Shown here one piece after another: positions 1 to 9,124 of a stretch of 64,000 bases of DNA; within the stretch, counting starts at the first letter, position 1; each line of letters starts with the position of its first letter. The notes beneath the pieces are model-generated. The model did no database searches and had not been told where the DNA came from. It was given only the letters and a program-made list of their open reading frames with translations. The position numbers and the translations under genes were made by a program. Source of the stretch: Desmonostoc vinosum HA7617-LM4 (lineage in GTDB: Bacteria; Cyanobacteriota; Cyanobacteriia; Cyanobacteriales; Nostocaceae); the NCBI GenBank assembly GCA_019359515.1, contig JAHHHC010000009.1, forward strand, positions 1 through 64,000. The letters are read 5' to 3'.

Positions 1-1650
1 CGAAGTTAACCCAGCATCGTCGGAAATAGAATCTTTACCAAGCATTTTCCGACAAGTTGATGAACAACAACCTATAACATCAGATTTACCATCAACTCAG
101 GCTGAAACTTCAGATATTCCAAATACAGTCAACAGACAAACCGAAGTTAACCCAGCATCGTCGGAAATAGAATCTTTACCAAGCATTTTCCGACAAGTTG
201 ATGAACAACAACCTATAACATCAGATTTACCATCAACTCAGGCTGAAACTTCAGATATTCCAAATACAATCAACAGACAAACCGAAGTTAACCCAGCATC
301 GTCGGAAGTAGAATCTTTACCAAGCATTTTCCGGCAAGTTGATGAACAACAGCCAATAGAACCAGATTTATCATTAACTCAGGCTGAAACTTCTGATATT
401 CCAAATACAGTCAATAGACAAACCGAAGTCACCCCAGCATCGCAAGTAGAATCTTTATCAAGCATTTTCCGACAAGTTGATGAACAACAACCTATAACAT
501 CAGATTTACCATCAACTCAGGCTGAAACTTCAGATATTCCAAATACAATCAACAGACAAACCGAAGTTAACCCAGCATCGTCGGAAGTAGAATCTTTACC
601 AAGCATTTTCCGGCAAGTTGATGAACAACAGCCAATAGAACCAGATTTACCATCAACTCAGGTTGAAACTTCTGATGTTCAACAAAGTACAACTAATAGG
701 CAATCCGAAGTCACCTCAGCGTCGCAAGTTGAATCTTTACCAAGCATTTTCCGACAAGTTGATGAACAACAGCCAATAGAATCAGATTTATCATCAACTC
801 AAGCTGAAACTTCAGATGTTCCAAATACAGTCAATAGACAAATCGAAGTCACCTCAGCATCGTCGGAAGTAGAATCTTTACCAAGCATTTTCCGACAAGT
901 TGATGAACAACAGCCAATAGAATCAGATTTATCATCAACTCAAGCTGAAACTTCAGATGTTCCAAATACAGTCAACAGACAATCCGAAGTCACTTCAGTA
1001 TCGCAAGTAGAATCTTTACCAAGCATTTTCCGACAAGTTGATGAACAACAGCCAATAGAACCAGATTTATCATCAACTCAGGTTGAAACTTCTGATGTTC
1101 AACAAAGTACAACTAATAGGCAATCCGAAGTCACCTCAGCATCGCAAGTTGAATCTTTACCAAGCATTTTCCGACAAGTTGATGAACAACAGCCAATAGA
1201 ATCAGATTTATCATCAACTCAAGCTGAAACTTCAGATGTTCCAAATACAGTCAACAGACAATCCGAAGTCACCTCAGCATCGTCGGAAGTAGAATCTTTA
1301 CCAAGCATTTTCCGGCAAACTGATGAACAACAGCCAATAGAATCAGATTTATCATCAACTCAAGCTGAAACTTCAGATGTTCCAAATACAGTCAATAGAC
1401 AAATCGAAGTCACCTCAGCATCGTCGGAAGTAGAATCTTTACCAAGCATTTTCCGGCAAACTGATGAACAACAGCCAATAGAATCAGATTTATCATCAAC
1501 TCAGGCTGAAACTTCAGATGTTCCAAATACAGTCAACAGACAAACCGAAGTTAACCCAGCATCGTCGGAAATAGAATCTTTACCAAGCATTTTCCAGCAA
1601 GTTGATGAACAACAGCCAATAGAACCAGATTTACCATCAACACCTGCAAC
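1..1650 (+). repeat. 12 tandem copies of a 138-141-bp coding repeat
   Basis: Copies of the unit around AGCATTTTCCGACAAGTTG recur near 41, 182, 322, 461, 602, 740, 882, 1019, 1160, 1302, 1443 and 1584. The period is 141 bp, or 138 bp where a TCG-GAA pair is replaced by CAA. All copies stay in one reading frame. Copies at the left edge are nearly identical, while the rest fall into alternating subtypes (QAETSDVPNT versus QVETSDVQQSTT). This suggests amplification of blocks larger than one unit. The array probably continues left of the window. Confidence 0.95.
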
Positions 1651-2437
1651 TCAGGCTGATACTCCTGATATTTCACAAAAAGTAACAAATAAACAGCAAG
1701 ACATTATCCTGGCAAAACTACAAACACCCCATTTTCAGAAACAAGAACAAACAGATTCTTCAGAAAATCCGACTAAAGTCGATTCTTTTGCAGACACTTC
1801 ATTGCAGCGAAAAGGTCTTGACACTCAATCATCGCAGATTTCTCAATCGTTAATTCCTTCTTCTTTAGGGTTAGAAGTCGGACAAAATAGGCTTTCAGTG
1901 CTGAGTTCTTCACAACAGCATACTTTTGAAAATAAAACAACTGATACAAATAAATCTTCACCTCATTACTCGTCACCAACACTAGTTTTCCGAAAAACAA
2001 ATTCTACTAATGATACCCATCATCCACAAACTTCAAATACATCTTCTCAGTGGTCTAATATACCTTCGCAATGGTCAAGTCTGGAAGAATTAATGAATGG
2101 TAGTAATGATAGTGATGATGAATTTAATAGTTTTAACTCTAGTAATATAGAATCTAATTGGCAGAGTTCTAAGTTTTCGTCACCTGTTTCACAATCTTCA
2201 TCGGAATTACCACAAATTTTTACTAAGCCAACTTCTTCACCTGTAGCTGAAAGCAATACATTTGCAAGAGAGTCAGAACCAATAACCGAAACTATAGAAA
2301 ATCCCTATTTATTGGATGAAAAAGATGATGATCATGATTTGGAACAACTTGCCCATGAAATTTATAGCAGATTACGACAACGCATAGAAATTGAGCGAGA
2401 GCGTCATGGTATGCACTTTAGTCGTTTACCGTGGTAA
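1..2437 (+). CDS. eCIS-associated repeat protein, C-terminal part (5'-partial)
   Basis: The frame is open from base 2 to the TAA at 2435-2437, so the start lies left of the window and at least 811 residues are present. The first ~550 residues are twelve copies of a 46-47-residue unit rich in S, T, E, Q and P, with the core ESLPSIFRQVDEQQP. A non-repetitive S/T/N-rich linker follows. The last ~35 residues (LEQLAHEIYSRLRQRIEIERERHG) form a charged amphipathic helix of a kind seen at the C-terminus of an uncharacterised protein in many eCIS operons. The gene sits 41 bases before the Afp7-like gene, so it belongs to the eCIS operon. I infer a long flexible tether or spacer ending in a small docking helix. 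I do not know its function. No Cys and no membrane segment were noted in the visible part. Confidence 0.8.
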   Translation, partial: EVNPASSEIESLPSIFRQVDEQQPITSDLPSTQAETSDIPNTVNRQTEVNPASSEIESLPSIFRQVDEQQPITSDLPSTQAETSDIPNTINRQTEVNPASSEVESLPSIFRQVDEQQPIEPDLSLTQAETSDIPNTVNRQTEVTPASQVESLSSIFRQVDEQQPITSDLPSTQAETSDIPNTINRQTEVNPASSEVESLPSIFRQVDEQQPIEPDLPSTQVETSDVQQSTTNRQSEVTSASQVESLPSIFRQVDEQQPIESDLSSTQAETSDVPNTVNRQIEVTSASSEVESLPSIFRQVDEQQPIESDLSSTQAETSDVPNTVNRQSEVTSVSQVESLPSIFRQVDEQQPIEPDLSSTQVETSDVQQSTTNRQSEVTSASQVESLPSIFRQVDEQQPIESDLSSTQAETSDVPNTVNRQSEVTSASSEVESLPSIFRQTDEQQPIESDLSSTQAETSDVPNTVNRQIEVTSASSEVESLPSIFRQTDEQQPIESDLSSTQAETSDVPNTVNRQTEVNPASSEIESLPSIFQQVDEQQPIEPDLPSTPATQADTPDISQKVTNKQQDIILAKLQTPHFQKQEQTDSSENPTKVDSFADTSLQRKGLDTQSSQISQSLIPSSLGLEVGQNRLSVLSSSQQHTFENKTTDTNKSSPHYSSPTLVFRKTNSTNDTHHPQTSNTSSQWSNIPSQWSSLEELMNGSNDSDDEFNSFNSSNIESNWQSSKFSSPVSQSSSELPQIFTKPTSSPVAESNTFARESEPITETIENPYLLDEKDDDHDLEQLAHEIYSRLRQRIEIERERHGMHFSRLPW

Positions 2438-2478
2438 ACCACATTAAACAACTCGAAATATTAGGAGAAATACTCAAA

Positions 2479-3024
2479 ATGGTAGCTAGTTTTATTGTCC
2501 CCGCTAAAAAGAGTTCCAACTTAAAAAAAGCCATACTTAAAAATATGGATGGCGGACAAGATATTAAATTAATGTTCAACCCCACGGACATTAGTTTTAC
2601 TCGAACTATTAGTTGGACAAAAAATGATGGTAACAGAGGAACTACTCTTTTACCTAAAATTAGTTTTTCTAGTGTTGATCCTTATAAATTTACACTGAAA
2701 CAATTACTCTTTGATACTTATGAAACTAAAGAGTCTGTAATGAAGCACATAGACATTATTAAGCAGGGTGTGGAAACTATAAAACAGCAACCTGACTCCC
2801 GTCCACCTGTTTATAAGTTTATTTGGGATAAAGAATATTTTTTATGTGTCATGACGAGTTTAACCTATACCTTAAATATGTTTCTCTCTGATGGCACACC
2901 AGTGAGAGCATTGGTAGATATTTCCTTACAGGAAGTAGATAAAAGTATGCTTCCTGGGACACCAGCTTCGGCTTCTGCTGGTACGCAGCGCTTGCCAGAC
3001 CCTAAAGTTGCGCGTCCGGGGTAA
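2479..3024 (+). CDS. eCIS tube-end / tail-terminal protein (Afp7-like, CIS tube protein family)
   Basis: This 181-residue protein resembles the N-terminal domain of Afp7/Pvc7 proteins, which join the spike to the inner tube in contractile injection systems. Visible family features are the FNPTDISFTRTISW segment near the N-terminus and the TSLTYTLNMFLSDGTPVRALVDISLQE strand set near the C-terminus, similar to phage gp53-type adaptors. The frame opens earlier with a GTG at 2431, but the ATG at 2479 has AGGAGA about 11 bases upstream and removes an unusual N-terminal extension, so I chose it. The LysM domain common at the C-terminus of this family is missing. The last ~20 residues look repeat-derived. 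It lies between the repeat protein and the spike gene, as expected for an eCIS operon. Confidence 0.8.
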   Translation: MVASFIVPAKKSSNLKKAILKNMDGGQDIKLMFNPTDISFTRTISWTKNDGNRGTTLLPKISFSSVDPYKFTLKQLLFDTYETKESVMKHIDIIKQGVETIKQQPDSRPPVYKFIWDKEYFLCVMTSLTYTLNMFLSDGTPVRALVDISLQEVDKSMLPGTPASASAGTQRLPDPKVARPG

Positions 3025-3177
3025 TTAGTATTTTGATCAAAGTGCTTGCATAAAAAAAGTAAAAATTCAAAAATATAATTTGAATAACTACTAGTTTATT
3101 AGGGTAATGGCAAGCCAGTTGTGTTAAATTCCAATCCTTAATTTCCAATTACTTTTAATACTTTTAAGCTGCTAAAT

Positions 3178-4938
3178 ATGCCTCCTGTAGATTATTTAAA
3201 CGAACTGCAAATCGAATTTTCTTCTGGTGGTGGTGGAGCCTGGTCTGCTGCTGCTGGAGAATTAGTCAAGGATTTATTGCAAATCACTGTAGAAGAGAGT
3301 TTGCACTTGCCAGCAATGTTTACATTGGTAGTACGAAATACCTATAATCCTACTAGCGATCGCGACAAACCTGGGCTTCATGAAAAGATTTTTGAAATTG
3401 GTAAGAAAATCAGACTAGGTTTTAAATCCAGTACTACTGGAGACCCAGAATTCCGTGAACAAAAAAAAGATTTTTTGATTCAAGGTGAAATTACAGCGAT
3501 TGAAATTCACTTCGATAAAAAAAATGAAGCACCTATTATTGTTCGCGGCTATGATTTTTCCCATCGTCTGCACAGAGGTCGCCACAATCGTTCTTTTCAA
3601 AATCAAACTGACAGCGATATAGTACGTAAAATAGCAGCAGAAGTAGGTATACCAGTTAGTAAAATAGAACCGAGTGGTCAACCCCATACATATGTCTTTC
3701 AAGAAAACCAAACTAACATGGAGTTTTTGCGAGAGCGAGCTGCCCGTGTGGGATTTGAACTATTTATTGAAAATGGCAAGATAAATTTTTGCAAGCCAGC
3801 AAATCGAGGTATTGAAGAACTAGTTTGGGGTGTTGATATTAACAGCTTTAGTACCCGCGTCACTAGTGCTGAGCAGGTGAATTCTGTAGAAGTGCGTAGC
3901 TGGGACTATACCAAGAAAAAACTAATTAAAAAAACAGCTACTAAAGAAAAAGTAATAACTACTACACCAAATGGTCAAGGAAGTAGTACTAGCAGTAAAT
4001 TCCAAATTAAGCCAGCTCCCAAAATGGTTGTTGTAGATCAACCCGTTACCGATGAACAGACTCCGAGAATGGAAAAAGAAGCGGAGGCAATTGCTAAGGC
4101 TGTGTGTGATGAGTTGGGAGGAGAATTTGTTTATGCAGATGCTAAATCAGAGGGTAATCCTAAAATTAGAGCCGGAAAGGTTGTTAATATTAAGAACTTA
4201 GGCAAAAACTATAGTGGTAAGTATTACGTTACAGAAACACGTCATTTCTTTACTCGACGCAACTATACAACTGATTTCAGTGTGCGGGGACTGCGTGCTG
4301 GTAACTTATTTACAACCCTAGCATCACAGTTACATTTACAACCAGGTCAGACTTTTTTAGTAGGAATTGTCACTAATAATAAAGACCCAAATAAATGGGG
4401 TAGAGTCAAGGTTGAGTTCCCGACCTTAGCAGATAAAGATGAAAGCTATTGGGCGAGAATTGTAGCTACAGGAGCAGGAGCAAAGCGGGGTTTTGATTGT
4501 TTGCCAGAGGTTGGCGACGAAGTTTTAGTAGGTTTTGAACATGGCGATATTCACCGTCCATATATACTTGGTGGAGTATGGAATGGCAAAGATGCACCAC
4601 CAGAATTGGTAACTGATGCGGTTGGTGCTAAAGGAGTAAGATTACGCACCTTTAAAACTCGTGTAGGGCACACTCTACAGTTTATAGAAGAAGTCAAAGG
4701 TCGTAGCGAAGTAGGTATTGTGATTGAAACTAAATATGGCCACCGAATTTATCTCAATGACACTCAAAAAGAGATAGAGATTAAAACCAAACGCGGTCAA
4801 AAAATTAATATGGACGATAAAACTCGTTCAATTTCCATCGACTCCACAGGTGATATTACACTCAAAGCTCGGAGAAATATAGATATTAATGCTACTGGCC
4901 TGGTAACAGTTAAGGGTAGGATAATCAATTTGAATTAG
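3178..4938 (+). CDS. VgrG/gp5-gp27-type spike protein (Afp8-like)
   Basis: The 586-residue product has the layout of eCIS spike proteins. Residues ~10-370 match the phage late control D / gp27 ring fold. An OB-fold gp5 domain spans ~390-475, with the typical GRVKVEFP, VGDEVLVGFEHGD and YILGGVWNGKD motifs. A short C-terminal beta-helix follows, with repeating strands such as GDITLKARRNIDINATG. It would form the trimeric needle tip under the baseplate that pierces the target membrane. It has no obvious C-terminal effector extension. It follows the Afp7-like gene by 153 bases and precedes the gp25-like gene. A PAAR tip gene, often next to it, was not found nearby. The family assignment is secure; the target is unknown. 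Confidence 0.9.
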   Translation: MPPVDYLNELQIEFSSGGGGAWSAAAGELVKDLLQITVEESLHLPAMFTLVVRNTYNPTSDRDKPGLHEKIFEIGKKIRLGFKSSTTGDPEFREQKKDFLIQGEITAIEIHFDKKNEAPIIVRGYDFSHRLHRGRHNRSFQNQTDSDIVRKIAAEVGIPVSKIEPSGQPHTYVFQENQTNMEFLRERAARVGFELFIENGKINFCKPANRGIEELVWGVDINSFSTRVTSAEQVNSVEVRSWDYTKKKLIKKTATKEKVITTTPNGQGSSTSSKFQIKPAPKMVVVDQPVTDEQTPRMEKEAEAIAKAVCDELGGEFVYADAKSEGNPKIRAGKVVNIKNLGKNYSGKYYVTETRHFFTRRNYTTDFSVRGLRAGNLFTTLASQLHLQPGQTFLVGIVTNNKDPNKWGRVKVEFPTLADKDESYWARIVATGAGAKRGFDCLPEVGDEVLVGFEHGDIHRPYILGGVWNGKDAPPELVTDAVGAKGVRLRTFKTRVGHTLQFIEEVKGRSEVGIVIETKYGHRIYLNDTQKEIEIKTKRGQKINMDDKTRSISIDSTGDITLKARRNIDINATGLVTVKGRIINLN

Positions 4939-5096
4939 GGAGTCGGGAGTCGGGAGTGGGGAGTGGGGAATTAATTGAGAATTGTTATTTCTTCCCCTCA
5001 TCCTCGACCTTTGGCGAATATGCTTAAATCTTCTAGATCGATATCTTTGAAGATAAAAGCTGACTAGTATTCATCATCAAACTAGGAACTAGGGAT

Positions 5097-5123
5097 GTGG
5101 TTCGACTCCGCTCACCAACCGGG
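5097..5123. repeat. dispersed GGTTCGACTCCGCTCACC element
   Basis: First copy of the element also found at 44931-44957 and 49931-49957. Confidence 0.85.
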
Positions 5124-5167
5124 AGATGTGAGAGAAATAATCAACACCCATTCCCCGTTTCCTGTGG

Positions 5168-5230
5168 GCTGAGCGAAGTCGTACCCCTACGCTTAAGCAA
5201 GCTATCGAGAGCGTCTCCGACAGGAGAAGC
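5168..5230. repeat. dispersed repeat, copy 1 of 2
   Basis: The segment reads through GTACCCCTACGCTTAAGCAA and ends GTCTCCGACAGGAGAAG. A diverged copy lies at 33521-33583 with the same core order (GTACCC, CTTAAG, AAGCTA, GCGTCTC, GACAGGAGAAG). Both are intergenic. Confidence 0.8.
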
Positions 5231-5288
5231 CCATTACCCCTAATCCCCGCTCCCGGCGGCCCCGAGTTCCCCATTCCCAATTCCCCAT

Positions 5289-5696
5289 ATGGTTTACAGT
5301 CAACAACAGGCTTATTTAGGCAAAGGCTTGGCTTACCCACTGCGTTTAAGCTTGCAGGGAGGGATACAGCTTAGTTCTGAAGAAAAAAAAGTCCGAGAAT
5401 CTATTTGGATTATCCTTCGTACTAGCGTGGGTGAGCGAGTCTATCGACCTAATTTTGGCTCGCGTTTGTCAGAACTGGCGTTTGCACCATTAAACAGTGA
5501 AACGTTATTGCTAATTCGCTTCTATGTCACTGAGGCTTTGGAGGTTTGGGAACCACGAATCACACTTGAAGAAGTAATAATTGATCCTGATCCCATCCGT
5601 GGCAGAGTAGACATCAATATTATTTATCGACTTAAAGATTATCCAGATACTTATAGCTTAGTTTATCCTTTTTACTTACTTGCTCCAGAGGAGTAA
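5289..5696 (+). CDS. gp25-like baseplate wedge protein (Afp9-like, GPW/gp25 family)
   Basis: A 135-residue protein of the gp25/GPW family, with the usual length and order. The N-terminal YLGKGLAYPLRL segment is typical of sheath-initiating gp25 proteins. It is followed by VRESIWIILRTSVGERVYRPNFGSRL, where the ERxxRPxFGS motif marks the family. A C-terminal beta region ends in YRLKDYP. In contractile systems gp25 forms the first handshake with the sheath and sits at the core of the baseplate wedge. It lies between spike and baseplate J genes, which matches other eCIS operons. The start is the ATG at 5289, with no strong ribosome site because repeat DNA lies directly upstream. Confidence 0.92.
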   Translation: MVYSQQQAYLGKGLAYPLRLSLQGGIQLSSEEKKVRESIWIILRTSVGERVYRPNFGSRLSELAFAPLNSETLLLIRFYVTEALEVWEPRITLEEVIIDPDPIRGRVDINIIYRLKDYPDTYSLVYPFYLLAPEE

Positions 5697-5700
5697 TGGT

Positions 5701-5753
5701 AATTCGTAATTCGTAATTCGTAATTCGTAATTCGTAATTCGTAATTCGTAATT
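5701..5753. repeat. short tandem repeat (ATTCGTA)n
   Basis: About seven head-to-tail copies of the heptamer ATTCGTA lie between the gp25 and baseplate J genes. This is the STRR class typical of filamentous cyanobacteria. Confidence 0.95.
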
Positions 5754-5769
5754 AAGACATACATAATTT

Positions 5770-7971
5770 ATGAAATTTGATTTTTTACCACAATTACCTT
5801 CTTCCAATTTAGACGATCGCACTTTTGATGAATTGGTAGAAGAGTGTATTATGCGTATTCCTCGCTACTGTCCAGAGTGGACAGACCATAACCTCAGCGA
5901 CCCAGGAATTACGCTGATTGAATTATTTGCTTGGTTAACTGACCAGATGTTACTCAGATTTAACCAAGTACCGCGTAAAAATTATGTAGCTTTTCTCGAA
6001 TTACTAGGTATTCGTCTCCAACCAGCTGCCCCAGCACGTACCGAATTAACTTTTTATTTAAGTACTGACCTATCGGAAAGTTATACTATCCCGGCAGGAA
6101 TAGAAGTTTCTACTATCCGCACCGAGACAACAGAAGCGATTACTTTTAGCACAGATTATCCTTTAATTATTGGCACACCCCACATCCAACACTTTTTAAC
6201 CGCCCAAACCGTCGAAGATATTCCCCAGTCTCTACGCGAAAGAGTCACAAGTTCGTGGACTCGTCAATCTGACGGTTATTGGTCAGGCAATGAACAACCA
6301 ATATTTGAAGAACAACCCCAGCCCGGTAACTGCTTTTACTTGGTAGTTAATTCTGATGATCCATTAGATGCTAATGTCTTAGAAATTACCTTCCAAGGGG
6401 CTGCGGCGACACCTGCGGGTATTAACCCCAATCAACCACCGCGTCAGTGGGAAGCCTGGAATGGGGAAAATTGGCAACCGATTTTACTTAAAGAAGCAGA
6501 CGATGAGACGCGAGGTTTCAGTTTCTATGAAATCGTTCAACAGGGCGGTAATCCGGCCCAAGGAGCAGATATTCGTCTGCATTTACCGCAAAAATGGCCT
6601 GTAACTAACTTTACCGCCTATCGCGGGCGTTGGCTGCGCTGTGTCTTGTCACCCCTAGAAACAAATCAATCTGGTTATAATCGTCCACCGCGTATTACTG
6701 GTCTAGCAATGCGGTCAATTGGCGGTACAGTGAGGGCTAGTCACAGCACCTTAATTGAAGATGAGCGTTTAGGCATCAGTGATGGAAAACCAGGTCAAAC
6801 TTTTAACCTACAACAAACGCCGATTTTAGAACGTACAGAAGAAGAATATATCTTAGTGACTCCCCCTAGTGGCTTGCCACAAAGATGGCAAGAGGTGAGA
6901 GATTTTGCGGAATCTCGTGCCCAAGACTTACATTACACCCTCGATTCGCTGACCGGCATAGTCCAATTTGGGCCGCTAATTCGTGAACCCAGCCAACTCA
7001 AACAACAAACAGTATTGCGATCGCGCATCCAAAAACCATCACAATTAGAACAAACTATAGTACAAGTGAGTGACCTTGCCGACCAACACGAACATCAGTA
7101 CGGGGCAGTTCCCCCACGCGGTTCGGAAATTCGGATGGTTGCTTACCGTACAGGTGGCGGTAGAGAGGGGAATGTGCAAGTTGGCACAATCCAGTTTTTA
7201 AAATCAGCATTTCCGTATGTTGAAAGTGTAATCAACTACAAAGAAGGTATCAATGGTGCAGATGCGGAATCACTAGAACAAGCAGTAATCAAAGCACCCC
7301 GCATTCTACGCACCCGTGACCGGGCGGTGACTGCTGAAGACTTTGAAGTTTTAGCACAGCAAGCTAGTGGTGGAGCGATCGCTCGTGTACGCTGTTTACC
7401 AGCCACATCTCAAACTCAAGCGGGTATGGTTGGTTTACTAATTGTCCCCCAAGCCAATACAGATGGAATTGCCCAAGGCGAAGGCATTTCACCAGATAAA
7501 TTTGCCCTCAGCGCAGCCCTCCAAGACCAAATCCTCAACTACTTAAATGACCGAAAATTATTAGGAGTCCAAGTATATTTACAAGAACCAGATTATGTGG
7601 GAGTTTCCGTACAATCCGAGGTTGCAGTAGAAGCCGTTTACGACAACCCCCAAGCCAAAGAAGAAATTCTCCGTCAATTAAGGGTGTCACTGTATAAATA
7701 TTTAAATCCCTTGATTGGCGGCACAGATGGTAAAGGCTGGCCATTGGGGCGACCCGTCTACACATCAGATATTGTGGCATTGATGCAACAAACTCCAGGA
7801 GTGCGTTATTTAGGCCCAGTCTTGCTATTTCCCATCCGCAAGCAAGGCGAAGTTTGGAGACGCCAGCCGTCACCAGAACAACTAATAGACCCAGGCCCAC
7901 AAGGTTTAATCTGTTCTTGGGCTGATAATACTCTGCGGTCAAGTCACGATATTCAGATTGTTAGTCGCTGA
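5770..7971 (+). CDS. baseplate J / gp6-like protein (Afp11-like)
   Basis: The 733-residue product matches large baseplate J family proteins of eCIS operons, the equivalent of T4 gp6 and the main body of the baseplate wedge. The N-terminus (FDELVEECIMRIPRYCPEWTDHN, then DPGITLIELFAWLTDQMLLRFNQVP) is highly characteristic. The C-terminal third carries the J-domain segment with RILRTRDRAVTAEDFEVLA and a final YTSDIVALMQQTPGVRYLGPV motif. It starts 73 bases after the gp25-like gene, with an STRR between them, and ends 11 bases before the next gene, so the two are probably translated together. It is cytoplasmic or, if this is a thylakoid-anchored system, close to that membrane (inference). Confidence 0.93.
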   Translation: MKFDFLPQLPSSNLDDRTFDELVEECIMRIPRYCPEWTDHNLSDPGITLIELFAWLTDQMLLRFNQVPRKNYVAFLELLGIRLQPAAPARTELTFYLSTDLSESYTIPAGIEVSTIRTETTEAITFSTDYPLIIGTPHIQHFLTAQTVEDIPQSLRERVTSSWTRQSDGYWSGNEQPIFEEQPQPGNCFYLVVNSDDPLDANVLEITFQGAAATPAGINPNQPPRQWEAWNGENWQPILLKEADDETRGFSFYEIVQQGGNPAQGADIRLHLPQKWPVTNFTAYRGRWLRCVLSPLETNQSGYNRPPRITGLAMRSIGGTVRASHSTLIEDERLGISDGKPGQTFNLQQTPILERTEEEYILVTPPSGLPQRWQEVRDFAESRAQDLHYTLDSLTGIVQFGPLIREPSQLKQQTVLRSRIQKPSQLEQTIVQVSDLADQHEHQYGAVPPRGSEIRMVAYRTGGGREGNVQVGTIQFLKSAFPYVESVINYKEGINGADAESLEQAVIKAPRILRTRDRAVTAEDFEVLAQQASGGAIARVRCLPATSQTQAGMVGLLIVPQANTDGIAQGEGISPDKFALSAALQDQILNYLNDRKLLGVQVYLQEPDYVGVSVQSEVAVEAVYDNPQAKEEILRQLRVSLYKYLNPLIGGTDGKGWPLGRPVYTSDIVALMQQTPGVRYLGPVLLFPIRKQGEVWRRQPSPEQLIDPGPQGLICSWADNTLRSSHDIQIVSR

Positions 7972-7982
7972 GGCAAAATTTT

Positions 7983-9020
7983 ATGGTTCAAAGTCGTTCT
8001 AGTTCCGCTATCCGCATTCACTTAACGCCGATGCAAATCCCCGAAGCTATACCCGGTAAGGGTTTAGCAGCATTTGCTGGTGCAGATAGCATGGATGTGA
8101 CAGGAAATAGCTTGCTTTTGCATCCTGGGTACGCCAGCGAGATGATTGTGCAAGTGCAAAACTTAGAACAGCGTTCCATCAGAATCAGCTTGCATATCGA
8201 AGGTAACTTTCCTACTCAGTGGTATCAAATTGGTACAGAAGGTAGTGAAATTCCGCCACTAGGACAGATGGATGCTGTACTGTATTTTGTAGTACCCGCA
8301 ACATTTTTTGAAGATCAGCAAGCGATCGCCCCTGATCAACAAACCAGATTAAATCTAGACTTTCGCTGCCTAGTTAACATCCACGTAGACCCAGAGACTG
8401 ACCAAGAACAAATTTATAAAAGCCAGGACTTTAACTTATACATCCGTCCCTACACCGACTACATGAAGTTTCTACCAGTCATGTATCGCGAGATAGACTT
8501 CATGAGTCGGTTCATGAAAATATTTGAGCAAGCCTTTCAACCAGTCGTTGATAGCTTCGACGTCATGTGGGCCAACCTCGATCCTTTAACATCACCACGG
8601 GCATTATTACCCTTCGTTGCCCACTGGGTTGCTTGGGAAATAGACCCAATTTGGGATCTCCAACAACAACGTCGGCTAATTCGTCGCGCAGTAGAGCTGT
8701 ATCGCTGGCGAGGAACTCGTAAAGGATTGCGCCTTTATTTACATCTTTATACAGGTTTACCCTTAGACGAAAATTTACCCAATGAATCTGATAAACATAT
8801 TAGTATCACAGAACCTTTTGGCCCTAGCTTTATCATCGGAGAAGCTCAACTAGGTAATGCAACTTTATCAGGTGGACAACCATATCACTTTATAGTCCGT
8901 TTACGTCCAGACCGTCCTCATAACGGCATCAACGAACAACTTGTCAGACGCATCATTGAACAAGAAAAACCTGCTTTTTGCACATACGAATTAATGATTG
9001 AAAATCCATCTAATACCTAA
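7983..9020 (+). CDS. P2 I-like baseplate/tail protein (Afp12-like)
   Basis: The 345-residue protein has two parts. Residues ~1-150 form a beta-rich region with no obvious match. Residues ~155-345 match phage tail protein I / Afp12, seen in YMKFLPVMYREIDFMSRFMKIFEQAFQPV, the LPFVAHWVAWEID segment and the RRLIRRAVELYRWRGTRKGL motif. In eCIS baseplates this protein dimerises against the J protein to complete the wedge. It starts 11 bases after baseplate J ends. The first part may be an outward domain specific to this subfamily. The tail-I identity is secure and the N-terminal role unknown. Confidence 0.88.
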   Translation: MVQSRSSSAIRIHLTPMQIPEAIPGKGLAAFAGADSMDVTGNSLLLHPGYASEMIVQVQNLEQRSIRISLHIEGNFPTQWYQIGTEGSEIPPLGQMDAVLYFVVPATFFEDQQAIAPDQQTRLNLDFRCLVNIHVDPETDQEQIYKSQDFNLYIRPYTDYMKFLPVMYREIDFMSRFMKIFEQAFQPVVDSFDVMWANLDPLTSPRALLPFVAHWVAWEIDPIWDLQQQRRLIRRAVELYRWRGTRKGLRLYLHLYTGLPLDENLPNESDKHISITEPFGPSFIIGEAQLGNATLSGGQPYHFIVRLRPDRPHNGINEQLVRRIIEQEKPAFCTYELMIENPSNT

Positions 9021-9031
9021 CTACATTAAAT

Positions 9032-9064
9032 AATTCGTAATTCGTAATTCGTAATTCGTAATTA
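9032..9064. repeat. short tandem repeat (ATTCGTA)n
   Basis: Four copies of ATTCGTA lie downstream of the tail protein I gene. They are followed at about 9100-9120 by two or three copies of CGCAAAGG, another repeat often seen before cyanobacterial genes. Confidence 0.9.
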
Positions 9065-9124
9065 ATTCTGGCGTTGCTGAAAATATAAATTTATCTCACG
9101 CAAAGGCGCAAAGGCGCAAAGAAT

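Larger units (their letters stand above)
4939..5288. other. 350-base intergenic stretch built mostly of dispersed repeats
   Basis: No convincing gene. It starts with GGGAGTC/GGGAGTG tandem units (4936-4970). It then carries the GGTTCGACTCCGCTCACC element (5097-5123), the CTTAAGCAAGCTAT...GACAGGAGAAG element (5168-5230) and a GGCCCCGAGTTCCCCATT motif also found near 52170. It interrupts the eCIS operon where some relatives keep a PAAR gene. Confidence 0.7.

Noticed and set aside
1-1650. Regular repeats that look like a CRISPR array
   Set aside because: The units are 138-141 bp, contiguous and without unique spacers, and they are coding in one continuous frame.
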